A stretch of DNA of 37,707 nt, taken from NCBI GenBank assembly GCA_014860355.1, contig JACZJV010000016.1:1-37707 (forward strand), given 5' to 3'. Source of the DNA: Burkholderiales bacterium (GTDB lineage: Bacteria > Pseudomonadota > Gammaproteobacteria > Burkholderiales > SG8-39). A model generated the notes under the pieces. That model had not been told where the DNA came from, did no database searches, and saw nothing but the letters and a program-made list of their open reading frames with translations. The translations under genes and the position numbers were made by a program. The first letter of the stretch is position 1; each line of letters opens with the position of its first letter. Positions 12,225-21,103 of the stretch are shown here, piece after piece.

Positions 12225-13439
12225 TCAAGCGCGCGCCCGCCCGGCCTTGACCACGCCTGCGCACGGATTTGCGCCCATTGAATACGCGAGTTCGGCCGGT
12301 TCGTCGATATTCCACAGCGCGAAATCCGCGTCCTTGCCCTGTTCCAGCGTGCCCTGGGTCGCACCCAGTCCCAGCGCCAGCGCCGCGTTGCGCGTGACTC
12401 CGGCCAGCGCCTCCTCCGGCGTAAGGCCAAACAGGGTGCAGGCCATGTTGAGCATCAGCAGGATCGAGCCCGACGGCGACGAACCCGGATTGCAGTCGCT
12501 GGCGATCGCGATCGGAACGCCTTGCTTGCGCAGCAGTCCAACCGGGGGCAATTGCTGTTGGTGCAGAAAATAGTGGGTCCCGGGCAGGAGCACTGCGATC
12601 GTGCCCGCTTCGGCCATCGCGCGCACGCCGGCTTCGTTGCTATGCTCCAGGTGATCGGCCGAAAGCGCGCGGTAACGCGCCGCGAGCGCCGCGCCGTTCG
12701 AATCCGAGAACTGATCGGCGTGCAGCTTTACCGGCAGGCGCAACGCGCGCGCCGCCTCCAGCACGCGCTGTGCCTGCTGCACGGAAAAACCAGCGCTATC
12801 GCAGACTGCGTCCACTGCATCGGCGAGCTTTGCCTGCGCCACCGCCGGCAATATCTGAGTGCATAACAGATCGACAAAAGCGTCGGCCCTGCCCTGATAC
12901 TCCGGCGGCAGCACATGCGCGCCGAGAAAGCTGGTCCTTACCGTGACTGCGCCGGATTCGCCGAGGAGGCGCGCCACGCGCAGCAGTTTCGTCTCTGTCG
13001 CCGTGTCCAGCCCGTAGCCGGATTTGATTTCGATCGTGGTCAGGCCTTCGTCCATCAGGCGTTTCAGGCGCGCAGATGCGTCCCGGACCAGTTCCATTTC
13101 CGAGGCCTCGCGTGTCTGCGCCACCGTGTAGGCCGGACCGAGGCCGGCGTGATCGCATTCCTCGCCGCTCGCGCCCTGCAGGCGCAATTCGAATTCGCGC
13201 ACGCGGTTGCCGGCATGGACGAGATGCGTATGGCAGTCGATCAGGCCCGGCGTGATCCAGCGGCCTTCGCAATCGTGCACCTCGCGCGCAAGTTGTGCCG
13301 GTTCTCCCGGGAGCTCGGCGCGCGCGCCGATCCAGGCGATCCTGCCCTGCGCTAGCGCGAGCGCACCCCGTCGAACGGCGCCGTACTTTCCTGCGCGCAG
13401 CGTGGCCAGATGCGCGTTGATCCAGATCGAGTCCCACAT
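12225..13439 (-). CDS. hutI: Imidazolonepropionase
   Basis: Third step of histidine degradation: opens 4-imidazolone-5-propanoate to N-formimidoyl-glutamate. 404 aa, amidohydrolase fold. Metal ligands are visible as H70 and H72 (DCHTH), H240 (KLHADQ) and D315 (ASDCNPG). KSGYGLD at 139-145 and the YTVAQTREASE segment are typical of HutI. AAGG lies 6 bases upstream of the ATG. No hutH, hutU or hutG lies in the window, so it is either separated from its pathway or serves alone. It is divergent from the acyl-ligase fusion gene with only 56 bases between starts. Confidence 0.93.
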   Translation of the reverse strand: MWDSIWINAHLATLRAGKYGAVRRGALALAQGRIAWIGARAELPGEPAQLAREVHDCEGRWITPGLIDCHTHLVHAGNRVREFELRLQGASGEECDHAGLGPAYTVAQTREASEMELVRDASARLKRLMDEGLTTIEIKSGYGLDTATETKLLRVARLLGESGAVTVRTSFLGAHVLPPEYQGRADAFVDLLCTQILPAVAQAKLADAVDAVCDSAGFSVQQAQRVLEAARALRLPVKLHADQFSDSNGAALAARYRALSADHLEHSNEAGVRAMAEAGTIAVLLPGTHYFLHQQQLPPVGLLRKQGVPIAIASDCNPGSSPSGSILLMLNMACTLFGLTPEEALAGVTRNAALALGLGATQGTLEQGKDADFALWNIDEPAELAYSMGANPCAGVVKAGRARA

Positions 13440-13495
13440 GGCGAGCCTTGATTGATAGAGGCTATGATAGCACCCGGCCCATGGGATCCCGGCGC

Positions 13496-16336
13496 ATGAA
13501 CCAGACTGAAACCGAAGCGACAGCGCACGCAGACAGGTTGATCACCGTGGTCGATCAGATGGTGCGCGACACGCGCCATGGCCAGGCGATACACACCGCC
13601 CTCGACAGCTCGTTCGAACGCGATCTCGGTCTGGACAGCCTCGCCCGGGTCGAACTCGTGCTCAGGGTCGAGCGCGCGTTCGGCGTGAGCCTGCCCGAGC
13701 ACGCGCTGTATGCAGCCGAAACGCCGCGCGACCTGCTGCGCCTGGTGCGCGGCAGCCAGGGCGTGCAGCGGACCGAGCCGGAAAAAGGCGTACGTAGCCT
13801 GGTGCAGGCGGGGGCAGGCGCCCCCGCCTGCGCGGCGCACACGCTGCTCTCGGCGCTGGACTGGCATGCAGCCCTGCATCCGCAGCGCCTGCAGGTTCAC
13901 CTCTATGGCGAAACCGGCGAAGAAGAACTCTCCTACGCCGCGATCCGCGACGGCGCCGCTGCCTGCGCCAGCCGCCTTGCCGCGCATGGCCTGCAGCCGG
14001 GCCAGACCGTGGCCATCATGCTGCCTACCGGGCGCGATTATCTGTACAGTTTCTTCGGCATACTCATGGCGGGCGGCATTCCGGTGCCGCTGTATCCGCC
14101 GGCGCGCCCGGCGCAAATCGAAGACCACCTGCGGCGTCACGCCGGCATCCTCAGCAACTGCCGTGCCGCCATGCTGATCACCATCCCGGAAGCCAAAACG
14201 GTGTCGCTGCTGCTGCGCTCGCAGGTGGAATCGCTGCAGCGGGTGCTGATGCCGGGCGATCTGGCCGGCGGTGACGCCGGATTCCCGACCATGCCGGCAA
14301 ACCCCGGCGACATCGCTTTCCTCCAATACACCTCCGGCAGCACCGGCAGTCCCAAGGGGGTCGCGCTCACGCACGCCAACCTGGTCAGCAATATTCGCGG
14401 CATGGGCCTCGCAGTGCAGGCGAGCACGAATGATGTGTTCGTGAGCTGGCTGCCGCTGTATCACGACATGGGCTTGATCGGCGCCTGGTTCGCCGCGCTC
14501 TACCTCGGCTTTCCCACGGTGCTCATGTCGCCACTCGCATTCCTGTCGCAGCCCAGCCGCTGGCTGTGGGCGATCCACCGCCACCGCGGCACGCTTTCTG
14601 GCGGCCCCAATTTTGCCTACGAACTGTGCCTGAAGCGCATCGAGGAACGCGAACTCCTAGGCCTGGATCTGTCCTGCTGGCGCTATGCGTTCAACGGCGC
14701 CGAGCCGGTGAGCCCGGACACGCTCGCCGCGTTCGAGCAGCGCTTTGCCCGCCATGGACTGCCCGCGAACGCGCTGCACCCGGTCTACGGGCTGGCCGAG
14801 GCTACGGTCGGGCTCGCCTTCCCCGCACCCGGTACGCGCTATCGCATCGACCGCGTCGAGCGCGCGGCGTTCCAGAATCAGGGCGTCGCGCGGCCCGCCG
14901 CCGCGAATGACGTCAGTGCGCTGGAAGTGCCCTGCTGCGGTCGCGCAATACCGGCGCACTACCTGCGCGTGGTCGACAACGCAGGCGTGGAACTCGCCGA
15001 CCGCGAGGAAGGCCGCCTGCAGTTCAAGGGTCCGTCGGCGACCAGCGGCTATTACCGCAATCCCGAACAAACGAGGAAACTGTTCGCCGGGGCATGGCTG
15101 GACAGCGGCGATCTGGCTTACCTCGCCGACGGCGAACTCTATCTCAGCGGCCGCGCCAAGGATGTCATCATTCGCGGCGGGCGCAACCTTTATCCCTACG
15201 AACTGGAGCAGGCCGTGGGCGCGCTGCCCGGAATACGCAAAGGCTGCGTCGCGGTATTCGGCAGTATCGACCCCGGCAGCGGCACCGAGCGGGTCATCGT
15301 GCTGGCGGAATCGCGCGAAACCGGGGCCGACGCGCTGGACGCACTGAGGCGCAGCATCAACGAGCGCGCGCTCGATCTGATCGGATTGCCGGCGGACGAC
15401 ATCGTGCTCGCCCCGCCGCACACGGTGCTGAAGACCTCCAGCGGCAAAATCCGCCGCGCCGCCAGCCGTGAATACTACGAGAGCGGCGGCCGCAGCGCGC
15501 GGCCGGCGCCGGTGTGGCTGCAGTTCGCGCGCCTTGCGCGCGCGAGCCTGCTGCCGGAGTTGCGCCGGCGCTTGCGCACGCTGTCGGGCCTGGCCTATGC
15601 CGCCTGGGTCTGGTTTTGCTTCGCCATGCTCGCCGTGCCGACACTGGCCGCGGCAGCGCTGCTGCGCGATCCCGCCTTGGGCTGGCGCTTTTGCCGCGTC
15701 ATGGCCCGGTGCTTTTTGCGCCTGTGCCGCCTGCCGCTGGCGGTGCACGGGCTCGAGCATATTCCGGCTGCCGGCCCCTTCGTGATGGCGGCCAACCACG
15801 CCAGTTACCTCGACGGGCTGATCCTGCTCGCCGCCTTGCGCGAACGCGGCTACAGCTTTGCCGCAAAACGCGAGTTGAGCCAGGCCTTGCTGCCGCGGCT
15901 GTTCCTGCGCTCCATCGGCACCGATTTCGTCGAACGCACCGACATCAGGCAAGGCGCGCAGGACGCCTCGCGCCTGGCCGAGTCCGTGCGCGCCGGGCGC
16001 TCGCCCATTTTTTTCGCCGAGGGAACCTTCACCCGCGCAGCCGGCCTGCTGCCGTTTCGCATGGGCGCCTTCGTGGTCGCGGCCCAGACCGGGGTGCCGC
16101 TGGTTCCAGTCACCATCCGCGGCGCGCGCTCGGTGCTGCGCGACGGCAGCTGGTTCGCTCGCCGCGGTGCCATCGCCGTCACCATCGCGGCGCCGCTCAC
16201 TGCGCCGGGGGACGACTGGAACGCCGCCGTGGCGTTGCGCGCCGCGGCGCGCGCGGAAATCCTGCGCCACTGCGGTGAACCCGATTTGGAGCCGCGTGAT
16301 ACCCGGCAGCTGCATCCGTCGCATGCCAAAGGATAA
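13496..16336 (+). CDS. ACP / fatty acyl-AMP ligase / lysophospholipid acyltransferase fusion
   Basis: 946 aa three-domain protein. Residues about 10-85 form an acyl carrier domain with the phosphopantetheine serine S48 in GLDSL. Residues about 125-665 form a fatty acyl-AMP ligase: YTSGSTGSPKG at 278-288, GRAKDVIIRGGRNLYPYELE from 552, and adenylation lysine K651 in TSSGKIRR. One or two hydrophobic helices lie near 700-725. Residues about 745-900 form a PlsC-type acyltransferase with NHASYLD at 767-773 and FFAEGTFTR from 840. Inference: a fatty acid is adenylated, loaded on the built-in ACP, and passed to a lysolipid at the membrane, analogous to E. coli Aas but with the domains in the opposite order and its own ACP. 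The ATG at 13496 follows GGGA by 9 bases; in-frame alternatives are ATG at 13481 and TTG at 13448. Confidence 0.88.
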   Translation: MNQTETEATAHADRLITVVDQMVRDTRHGQAIHTALDSSFERDLGLDSLARVELVLRVERAFGVSLPEHALYAAETPRDLLRLVRGSQGVQRTEPEKGVRSLVQAGAGAPACAAHTLLSALDWHAALHPQRLQVHLYGETGEEELSYAAIRDGAAACASRLAAHGLQPGQTVAIMLPTGRDYLYSFFGILMAGGIPVPLYPPARPAQIEDHLRRHAGILSNCRAAMLITIPEAKTVSLLLRSQVESLQRVLMPGDLAGGDAGFPTMPANPGDIAFLQYTSGSTGSPKGVALTHANLVSNIRGMGLAVQASTNDVFVSWLPLYHDMGLIGAWFAALYLGFPTVLMSPLAFLSQPSRWLWAIHRHRGTLSGGPNFAYELCLKRIEERELLGLDLSCWRYAFNGAEPVSPDTLAAFEQRFARHGLPANALHPVYGLAEATVGLAFPAPGTRYRIDRVERAAFQNQGVARPAAANDVSALEVPCCGRAIPAHYLRVVDNAGVELADREEGRLQFKGPSATSGYYRNPEQTRKLFAGAWLDSGDLAYLADGELYLSGRAKDVIIRGGRNLYPYELEQAVGALPGIRKGCVAVFGSIDPGSGTERVIVLAESRETGADALDALRRSINERALDLIGLPADDIVLAPPHTVLKTSSGKIRRAASREYYESGGRSARPAPVWLQFARLARASLLPELRRRLRTLSGLAYAAWVWFCFAMLAVPTLAAAALLRDPALGWRFCRVMARCFLRLCRLPLAVHGLEHIPAAGPFVMAANHASYLDGLILLAALRERGYSFAAKRELSQALLPRLFLRSIGTDFVERTDIRQGAQDASRLAESVRAGRSPIFFAEGTFTRAAGLLPFRMGAFVVAAQTGVPLVPVTIRGARSVLRDGSWFARRGAIAVTIAAPLTAPGDDWNAAVALRAAARAEILRHCGEPDLEPRDTRQLHPSHAKG

Positions 16337-16457
16337 ATTTTTCTGTCCCGCAGCGCGACCCGGGATTGTTGCTGCGCCACGGCGCGGACCGGGTTTCTCG
16401 CCTCGGCCGACGCAGGCACGCTTTGGATATTTCGGCGCAGCAGCTCCTGCCTACGAT

Positions 16458-16485
16458 TTGCCGCCGCCTTGATATGAAACATAAT
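16458..16485 (+). promoter_or_regulatory. Candidate sigma-70 promoter upstream of the histidine kinase
   Basis: TTGCCG (16458-16463), a 16-base spacer and CATAAT (16480-16485) match the -35 at 4 of 6 and the -10 at 5 of 6 positions. It lies in the AT-richer second half of the 229-base gap (16337-16565), about 80 bases before the kinase start. Nothing else stands out in this gap. Confidence 0.3.
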
Positions 16486-16565
16486 GCACATTCAAGCGAC
16501 TGTTCTAATTGCATAGCTGGTTTCTTTTCCAGATCCTGTTCCCAGGCAATCGACGGAGAACCAAT

Positions 16566-17507
16566 ATGGCTGCGATAGAACTGCCGACTGCGACCGAGGC
16601 GAAGCCGGACAAGGCCAGCGAGACTAGTCCGCCCCTGGACAGCGCCCAGAATCATGACCTTGCCGAGTGGCTGAGCATAGAAGAGGCGCTAAGGGTCACC
16701 CGGGCACAGTTGCAACAGCGCTCCGCGCAGCAATTGATGATCCAGGAAAATGAGCGGCGGCGAATTGCAATGGAATTGCACGACGGACTGGGCCAGACCC
16801 TGAGCTTGGCCAAACTGACCATGCAGGAAGCACTCGAGTCGGTCAATATCGGCGTATTAGATCATGCGAGAGCCAATCTTGAACGCGCGGCCGCTCAGAT
16901 CAAATTGGCGATGGAGGATTTGCGCAGGATAGCCATGAATCTGCGACCTTCCGCACTGGACGAACTCGGCATTGTCGCCACCCTTGCCTGGTATTTCCGC
17001 GAATTCGAGGCGACCTGCCCCCACATAAAGCTCGATCGCGATATAGGCGTCAGCGAATCCGAAGTGCCCGAGGTGCTGAAGATTACGATCTTCCGCATAG
17101 TGCAGGAAAGCGCCAACAATGCAATGAAACACGCCGGTGCAGACCGGATCAAGGTGTCACTGAACAACGAGGGCGACGTGCTCGAATTGCTGATCGAGGA
17201 TACCGGCCGCGGATTCGATCCGGCCGCGGTGGCGGCCGAGCGCGATTTCGAGCATGGACTCGGACTGCGGGGCATGCAGGAGCGAGCCGAACTATCGGGG
17301 GCGAGTTATACCATGCAGTCTGCGCCGGGCCAGGGGACCAGTATCTGCGTGCGCTGGCCGTCGACCAAGCCATCCGACCGGAAATGTCCAGTCATTCCTG
17401 AGAGCCAGGCATTGGCTCAGATGATGTGCAAATCGGCACCGACCGGAGAAACGGCCCGAAAATTTTCGACCTGCCTAGGTCGCCTGCGAAAATTGCAGAG
17501 CAACTAG
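16566..17507 (+). CDS. Soluble NarL-type sensor histidine kinase
   Basis: 313 aa cytoplasmic kinase. The HisKA_3 dimerisation/phosphoacceptor segment has H72 in ENERRRIAMELHDGLGQTLS. The HATPase domain has an N-box (ESANNAMKHAG, N184/N185), G1 DTGRGFD at 212-218 and G2 GLGLRGM at 231-237. No transmembrane helix or recognisable PAS/GAF sensor precedes the H-box; only about 60 low-similarity residues do, so the input is probably an unidentified partner. The ATG at 16566 has GGAG 7 bases upstream, which decides it over the longer frame. The C-terminal 50 residues past the ATPase domain are unrecognised. The natural partner is the NarL-type regulator at 21104-21760, which is not adjacent. Confidence 0.9.
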   Translation: MAAIELPTATEAKPDKASETSPPLDSAQNHDLAEWLSIEEALRVTRAQLQQRSAQQLMIQENERRRIAMELHDGLGQTLSLAKLTMQEALESVNIGVLDHARANLERAAAQIKLAMEDLRRIAMNLRPSALDELGIVATLAWYFREFEATCPHIKLDRDIGVSESEVPEVLKITIFRIVQESANNAMKHAGADRIKVSLNNEGDVLELLIEDTGRGFDPAAVAAERDFEHGLGLRGMQERAELSGASYTMQSAPGQGTSICVRWPSTKPSDRKCPVIPESQALAQMMCKSAPTGETARKFSTCLGRLRKLQSN

Positions 17508-17598
17508 CCAAACCATGTCTGCGCGATGCCGGAGCGAATCCGCAGGATCTGCCTCGTTATATCAGCTGCGCGCGAAACGCCTCACGGCCGAGTCGGGA

Positions 17599-19818
17599 CT
17601 AGTTCGGGCGTTCGCGCGGCGCCAGCTTGTCGTAGCCGACGTCGAGGCGCAGTTCGATCGGCGCACCCGCTGAAAGCCACGGGATGGGCGCCGGGGCAGG
17701 CACTTTGATCGGCAGCGGCGCGGCCTGCCCTGCAGGCCGCGGGAGGGGCAGCAACTCGCTGTAGTACGCCAGTGCAGCAACCGAAAGCAAGACGAGGGTC
17801 GCCGCATACACGGACGTACGGCGCGTGGTACGGCGGCCTGGCGTTGCGGCTTTTGGCTCGGGGTCTGAACGCGTCTGCGCTCGCCGCGCGTTTTCGAGTT
17901 CGGCGCGTTCTCCGGTTATCTTCGCCGCGCCGGCTTCAGCGACCTGGCGTCTGCGCGCAGCTTCGTCAAGCTGCGCCTCCAACTCCGCCCGGTGTTTCGC
18001 CGCTACTATCGCCTCGGCCTCGGCTGCGGCGGCCTCCTCGGCCTTGAAACGCGCGGATTCCTCCGCCCGCAGCTTCTCCTGTGTCGCGGCCGCGAGCGCC
18101 TGCTCCGCTCTTGCGCGCGCTTGAACCTCGAGCAGCGCCTGCGCCCTGGCCTGCACCGTCTGCTGCGCCAGTTGCGCCGCCGTCTGTTCTGCCTGCACGC
18201 GCGCCTCCAAGGCGCCCCGCGCCGCTGCCTCCTCGGCCGCACGCGCATGCTCTGCTTCCGCGGCTCGTGTCTCGGCAGCGCTGAGTTCCGCCGCGGTACC
18301 GGCGAGCGATGCTTCCGCCTGCTTCCTGTCCGCAGCTGCGGCCGCCAAAGCCTGTTCGGCCGCAAAGCGCGCGTCCGCTTGCGCTAGCGCCTGCACTTTC
18401 GCGATCTCCGCTAGTCGCGCGGCGTTCGCTGCTTCCGCCTCCGCTTGCATTCGCTCTTGAGCGGCGCGCTCGGCCGCCGCCTCCTCCTCGATGCGCCGCT
18501 TGCTGAGCTCCAGGGCCTCGGCTTCGCGTGCGGCCGCTGCTTTCGCCTGCTCGTGCGCCGCCACCTGCGTCGCGACGTCCCGCTCCGCAGCCGCAGTAAG
18601 GTCGCGTTCCACCTTGAGCTGGGCCTGCACGCTGGCAAGCGCACGAACGCCTGAGTCGACGCCTGCACGCGTGCCTGGTGCAGGCCTCGTCGCGGCCGCG
18701 CCTGGTGTTGCCGCGGTAGCGACAGCCGCGCTTGGCTGCGGCGGCAGGGGCATGGAGGCAAAATCGAGATCCAGCATGTCGCCGAGCGCGTCGGCATAGG
18801 TTTCCGACACTTTGCGCAGCGCCGGCAGCGCTTTTCGGAAGGTCGCGACCATCAGGGGATCGAACTGCTTGCCCGAACCCCGCTCTATCTCCGCCACCGC
18901 AAGATCGAAGGGCATGGGTCCGTGATGAAACTGGGTCGCCGTCATGGCTTCGAACGCGTCGACCACGGCCATGATGCGCCCGGGCCAGGGAATCTGGTTG
19001 CCTCTGGTTCCAGACGGATAGCCGCTGCCATCCCAGCGCTCGTGGTGGGTCAGCGCGAGTATCCGCGCCAGCTTGAGCAGCGGGTCGTCGTGCTCACCGA
19101 TGATCTCGGCCCCGATCAGCGCATGGCGCTGCATCTGCTCGCGCTCGGGCACCGTAAGGACTTCGGACTTGCGCAGGATCTGCACCGGCACACCGAGCTT
19201 GCCGATATCGTGCAGGGGCGCCGCCTTCATGATGAGCTCGCAGAACTCCGGCTTGGCACCCGCCGCCTGCGCGAGATGCCTGGCGTAGTGTCCGAGACGC
19301 ACGACGCGGTTTCCGACAGCCGAGGTCTCGTGATATTCCATCGCCCGCGCCAGCCTGCGGATGATCTGCAGGCGCGTTTGCTCGAGCTGCGCGGTGCGCA
19401 GGCGGATGAGTTCTTCCTGCTGGCTGCGGCGCGCGATCAACTCGACGTGGGCGCGGATGCGCGACTTGAGCACCAGCGCATCGATCGGCTTGGAGTAATA
19501 ATCGATGGCGCCAAGCTGGAATCCCTGCACCACGTCCTGTGCTTCGACGTGCGCGGTGAGGAAGATCACAGGGACATCGGCCAACGCGGGGCTCGCCTTG
19601 ATGGCCCGGCACACATCGTAGCCGCTGCTGCCGGGCATCTCGACGTCAAGCAGGATCAGGTCCGGCTGGGGTTTCTCGAACGCGGCGCGCAGGGCCGTGC
19701 GGCCGTCCACGGCGCGCTTGACGTCGTACTCCCCGCCCAGTATCGCCTCGAGCAGGACGAGAATGTCCTCCGAGTCATCTACTATCAGAATCGTGAACTT
19801 GCGATAGGACTCGGACAC
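17599..19818 (-). CDS. Response regulator / HD-GYP phosphodiesterase with long coiled coil and C-terminal membrane helix
   Basis: 739 aa. Residues 8-125 form a receiver domain with phosphoacceptor D58, and K110 in SKP. Residues about 150-345 form an HD-GYP domain with H203/D204 (HDIGKLG), HHERWDGSGYP at 258-268, VVDAFEAMT at 285-293 and GSGKQFDP at 314-321, so all core motifs for cyclic-di-GMP hydrolysis are present. Residues about 395-655 are an Ala/Glu/Arg-rich coiled coil of TolA-like composition. A hydrophobic helix at about 669-690 follows basic residues, then a Pro-rich tail of about 50 residues. RpfG-like proteins normally stop after the HD-GYP domain, so the last 340 residues are unusual. 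The start is GTG at 19818 with a poor ribosome site. It is convergent with the histidine kinase gene. Confidence 0.88.
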   Translation of the reverse strand: MSESYRKFTILIVDDSEDILVLLEAILGGEYDVKRAVDGRTALRAAFEKPQPDLILLDVEMPGSSGYDVCRAIKASPALADVPVIFLTAHVEAQDVVQGFQLGAIDYYSKPIDALVLKSRIRAHVELIARRSQQEELIRLRTAQLEQTRLQIIRRLARAMEYHETSAVGNRVVRLGHYARHLAQAAGAKPEFCELIMKAAPLHDIGKLGVPVQILRKSEVLTVPEREQMQRHALIGAEIIGEHDDPLLKLARILALTHHERWDGSGYPSGTRGNQIPWPGRIMAVVDAFEAMTATQFHHGPMPFDLAVAEIERGSGKQFDPLMVATFRKALPALRKVSETYADALGDMLDLDFASMPLPPQPSAAVATAATPGAAATRPAPGTRAGVDSGVRALASVQAQLKVERDLTAAAERDVATQVAAHEQAKAAAAREAEALELSKRRIEEEAAAERAAQERMQAEAEAANAARLAEIAKVQALAQADARFAAEQALAAAAADRKQAEASLAGTAAELSAAETRAAEAEHARAAEEAAARGALEARVQAEQTAAQLAQQTVQARAQALLEVQARARAEQALAAATQEKLRAEESARFKAEEAAAAEAEAIVAAKHRAELEAQLDEAARRRQVAEAGAAKITGERAELENARRAQTRSDPEPKAATPGRRTTRRTSVYAATLVLLSVAALAYYSELLPLPRPAGQAAPLPIKVPAPAPIPWLSAGAPIELRLDVGYDKLAPRERPN

Positions 19819-19926
19819 TTGATAGCGCTATAGACAGCAGCGGACCGAGTACAGGCCAATGTAGTGCCACACTGCGCCAACCACGGATACCATCGCATCT
19901 GGGTATCGATCGTCCAGACGATATCC

Positions 19927-19943
19927 AGCCGGGAATTCCGGCT
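19927..19943 (-). terminator. Small stem-loop after the RcsF-like lipoprotein gene
   Basis: AGCCGG (19927-19932) and CCGGCT (19938-19943) form a 6-bp stem with a 5-base loop two bases past the stop codon. There is no T-run in the minus-strand direction, so termination is doubtful. The rest of the 127-base gap to the HD-GYP start shows nothing definite. Confidence 0.25.
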
Positions 19944-19945
19944 TT

Positions 19946-20329
19946 CTATTGCGCATTCCGCCCCACGCGGATCGCATTGCCGTAGCACAGGAACGCAGGT
20001 TTGCCGCTCGTGAATCCGGTGAAACTGCCCTGATCCCGGCAGCTGACGTCAATCAGTCCGTCGGCTCCCAGGCGGGCCGCCTCGGCCTGCAATGAGGCGA
20101 GTCCCTCTGCCTGGCTTGCGTAAGTCGGCAGCCAAAAGGCGGTACGCCAGGAATCCACCGGCAGATAGCGCAGGAGTTGATATTGATTTTGCGCGAGTTG
20201 AGCAGATTCATAGATCTTGACTTCGGCGGCGCTGCTCGCGCCGTCGCTCGGCGGGCTGCTGGCGCAAGCGCAGAGCACGCATACCGCGAGGGCGACCAGC
20301 GTTGTAATGCGTAAGCTTCGACGTTTCAT
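19946..20329 (-). CDS. Small outer-membrane-type lipoprotein, RcsF-like C-terminal half
   Basis: 127 aa. A lipoprotein signal peptide is clear: basic start MKRRSLR, hydrophobic core and lipobox-like LCAC, giving lipidation at the cysteine before ASSPPSDG. The mature part ends with AEAARLGADGLIDVSCRDQG and then a second cysteine in FLCYGNAIRVG. This resembles the C-terminal layout of RcsF, where Ala-rich helix, GA(D/N)xxx, Cys and a later Cys form the sensor domain, but the similarity is by eye and only moderate. The ATG at 20329 has GGAG 8 bases upstream, which decides the start. Function unknown; an envelope-stress role would fit the nearby two-component genes but is inference. Confidence 0.7.
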   Translation of the reverse strand: MKRRSLRITTLVALAVCVLCACASSPPSDGASSAAEVKIYESAQLAQNQYQLLRYLPVDSWRTAFWLPTYASQAEGLASLQAEAARLGADGLIDVSCRDQGSFTGFTSGKPAFLCYGNAIRVGRNAQ

Positions 20330-20372
20330 CACTATGTCTCCTCTCGTGGGCTGTGCGACCTGCGTGGCAATA

Positions 20373-20378
20373 ATTATA
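20373..20378 (-). promoter_or_regulatory. Candidate -10 element for the lipoprotein gene
   Basis: TATAAT on the minus strand, 44 bases before the lipoprotein ATG, a perfect -10 hexamer in a GC-rich gap. No good -35 hexamer is found at 16-18 bases, so an activator or another promoter type may be needed. Confidence 0.3.
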
Positions 20379-20526
20379 GCCCCGGTACGGGCCCAGCCAC
20401 ATTCCGGCCGACCAGCGCGCCGGAGACTGGCACTCGACCGCGATATCGGTAAGGACATAGTCGCGCGCCGCATAGAATCCGCACACGGAGGGCCGGCACT
20501 GCGCATGCAGCAGCGCAGAGCCGGAT

Positions 20527-20976
20527 CTAGCGCGCGCTGCGCTCGATCGCGTTCGTCCTCGCCGTGTTTCCCGTGGGCCGCGCGTCGGCCACCTGTTCGT
20601 TGAGGAAATTGAACTCGAGCTTGGTGCCGACCGGATCGTAGACAAACACCTGGTAGCCGGCGCCTTTGATATTCTGTTCCTCGAACTCGATGCCGAGCTG
20701 CCCGAGGTGTTTGCGAAAGTCGATGGCACCCGAGGCCTTGAACGCGATGTGATCGACGCTGCCGTTGTGCTTTTCCTTGACTCTGGCGCCCGGTGCAAAG
20801 CGCGCGCTGACGTGAACGATAGGATCGTCGCCGTCGTACAGCCAGGCGCCGCCGAACATGAAGTCGGGGCGATAGCCCTTCTTCAGTCCGAGCACGTCGC
20901 CGTAGAAGCGTTCGATCGCCGGCAGCTCACTCTCCGAGCAGCGTATGTTCAGATGCAGGAATCCTTCGAATTTCAT
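20527..20976 (-). CDS. VOC-family (glyoxalase/dioxygenase fold) protein
   Basis: 149 aa, a single vicinal-oxygen-chelate domain made of two beta-alpha-beta-beta-beta units. HLNIRCSE near 7-14, VHVSARFA mid-protein, GSVDHIAFKASG and the closing VYDPVGTKLEFNF supply the usual metal ligands (His/His/Glu). The ATG at 20976 follows a GGGGGAAG ribosome site, which decides it over the longer upstream frame. The substrate cannot be inferred; VOC proteins include lyases, dioxygenases, isomerases and resistance proteins. It lies between the lipoprotein and the response regulator on the same strand. Confidence 0.8.
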   Translation of the reverse strand: MKFEGFLHLNIRCSESELPAIERFYGDVLGLKKGYRPDFMFGGAWLYDGDDPIVHVSARFAPGARVKEKHNGSVDHIAFKASGAIDFRKHLGQLGIEFEEQNIKGAGYQVFVYDPVGTKLEFNFLNEQVADARPTGNTARTNAIERSAR

Positions 20977-21103
20977 GGTTCTTCCCCCGATGAGCCAGTC
21001 GGCGCCGAGCGTCGCGCAGTATTGCGGCAATGGCAGGCTGCGCTCAAGCCGTTGTTCCAACAACTACGCCCTGGCGCAGCCCTGCATCCCACCCGGCCGA
21101 TAC

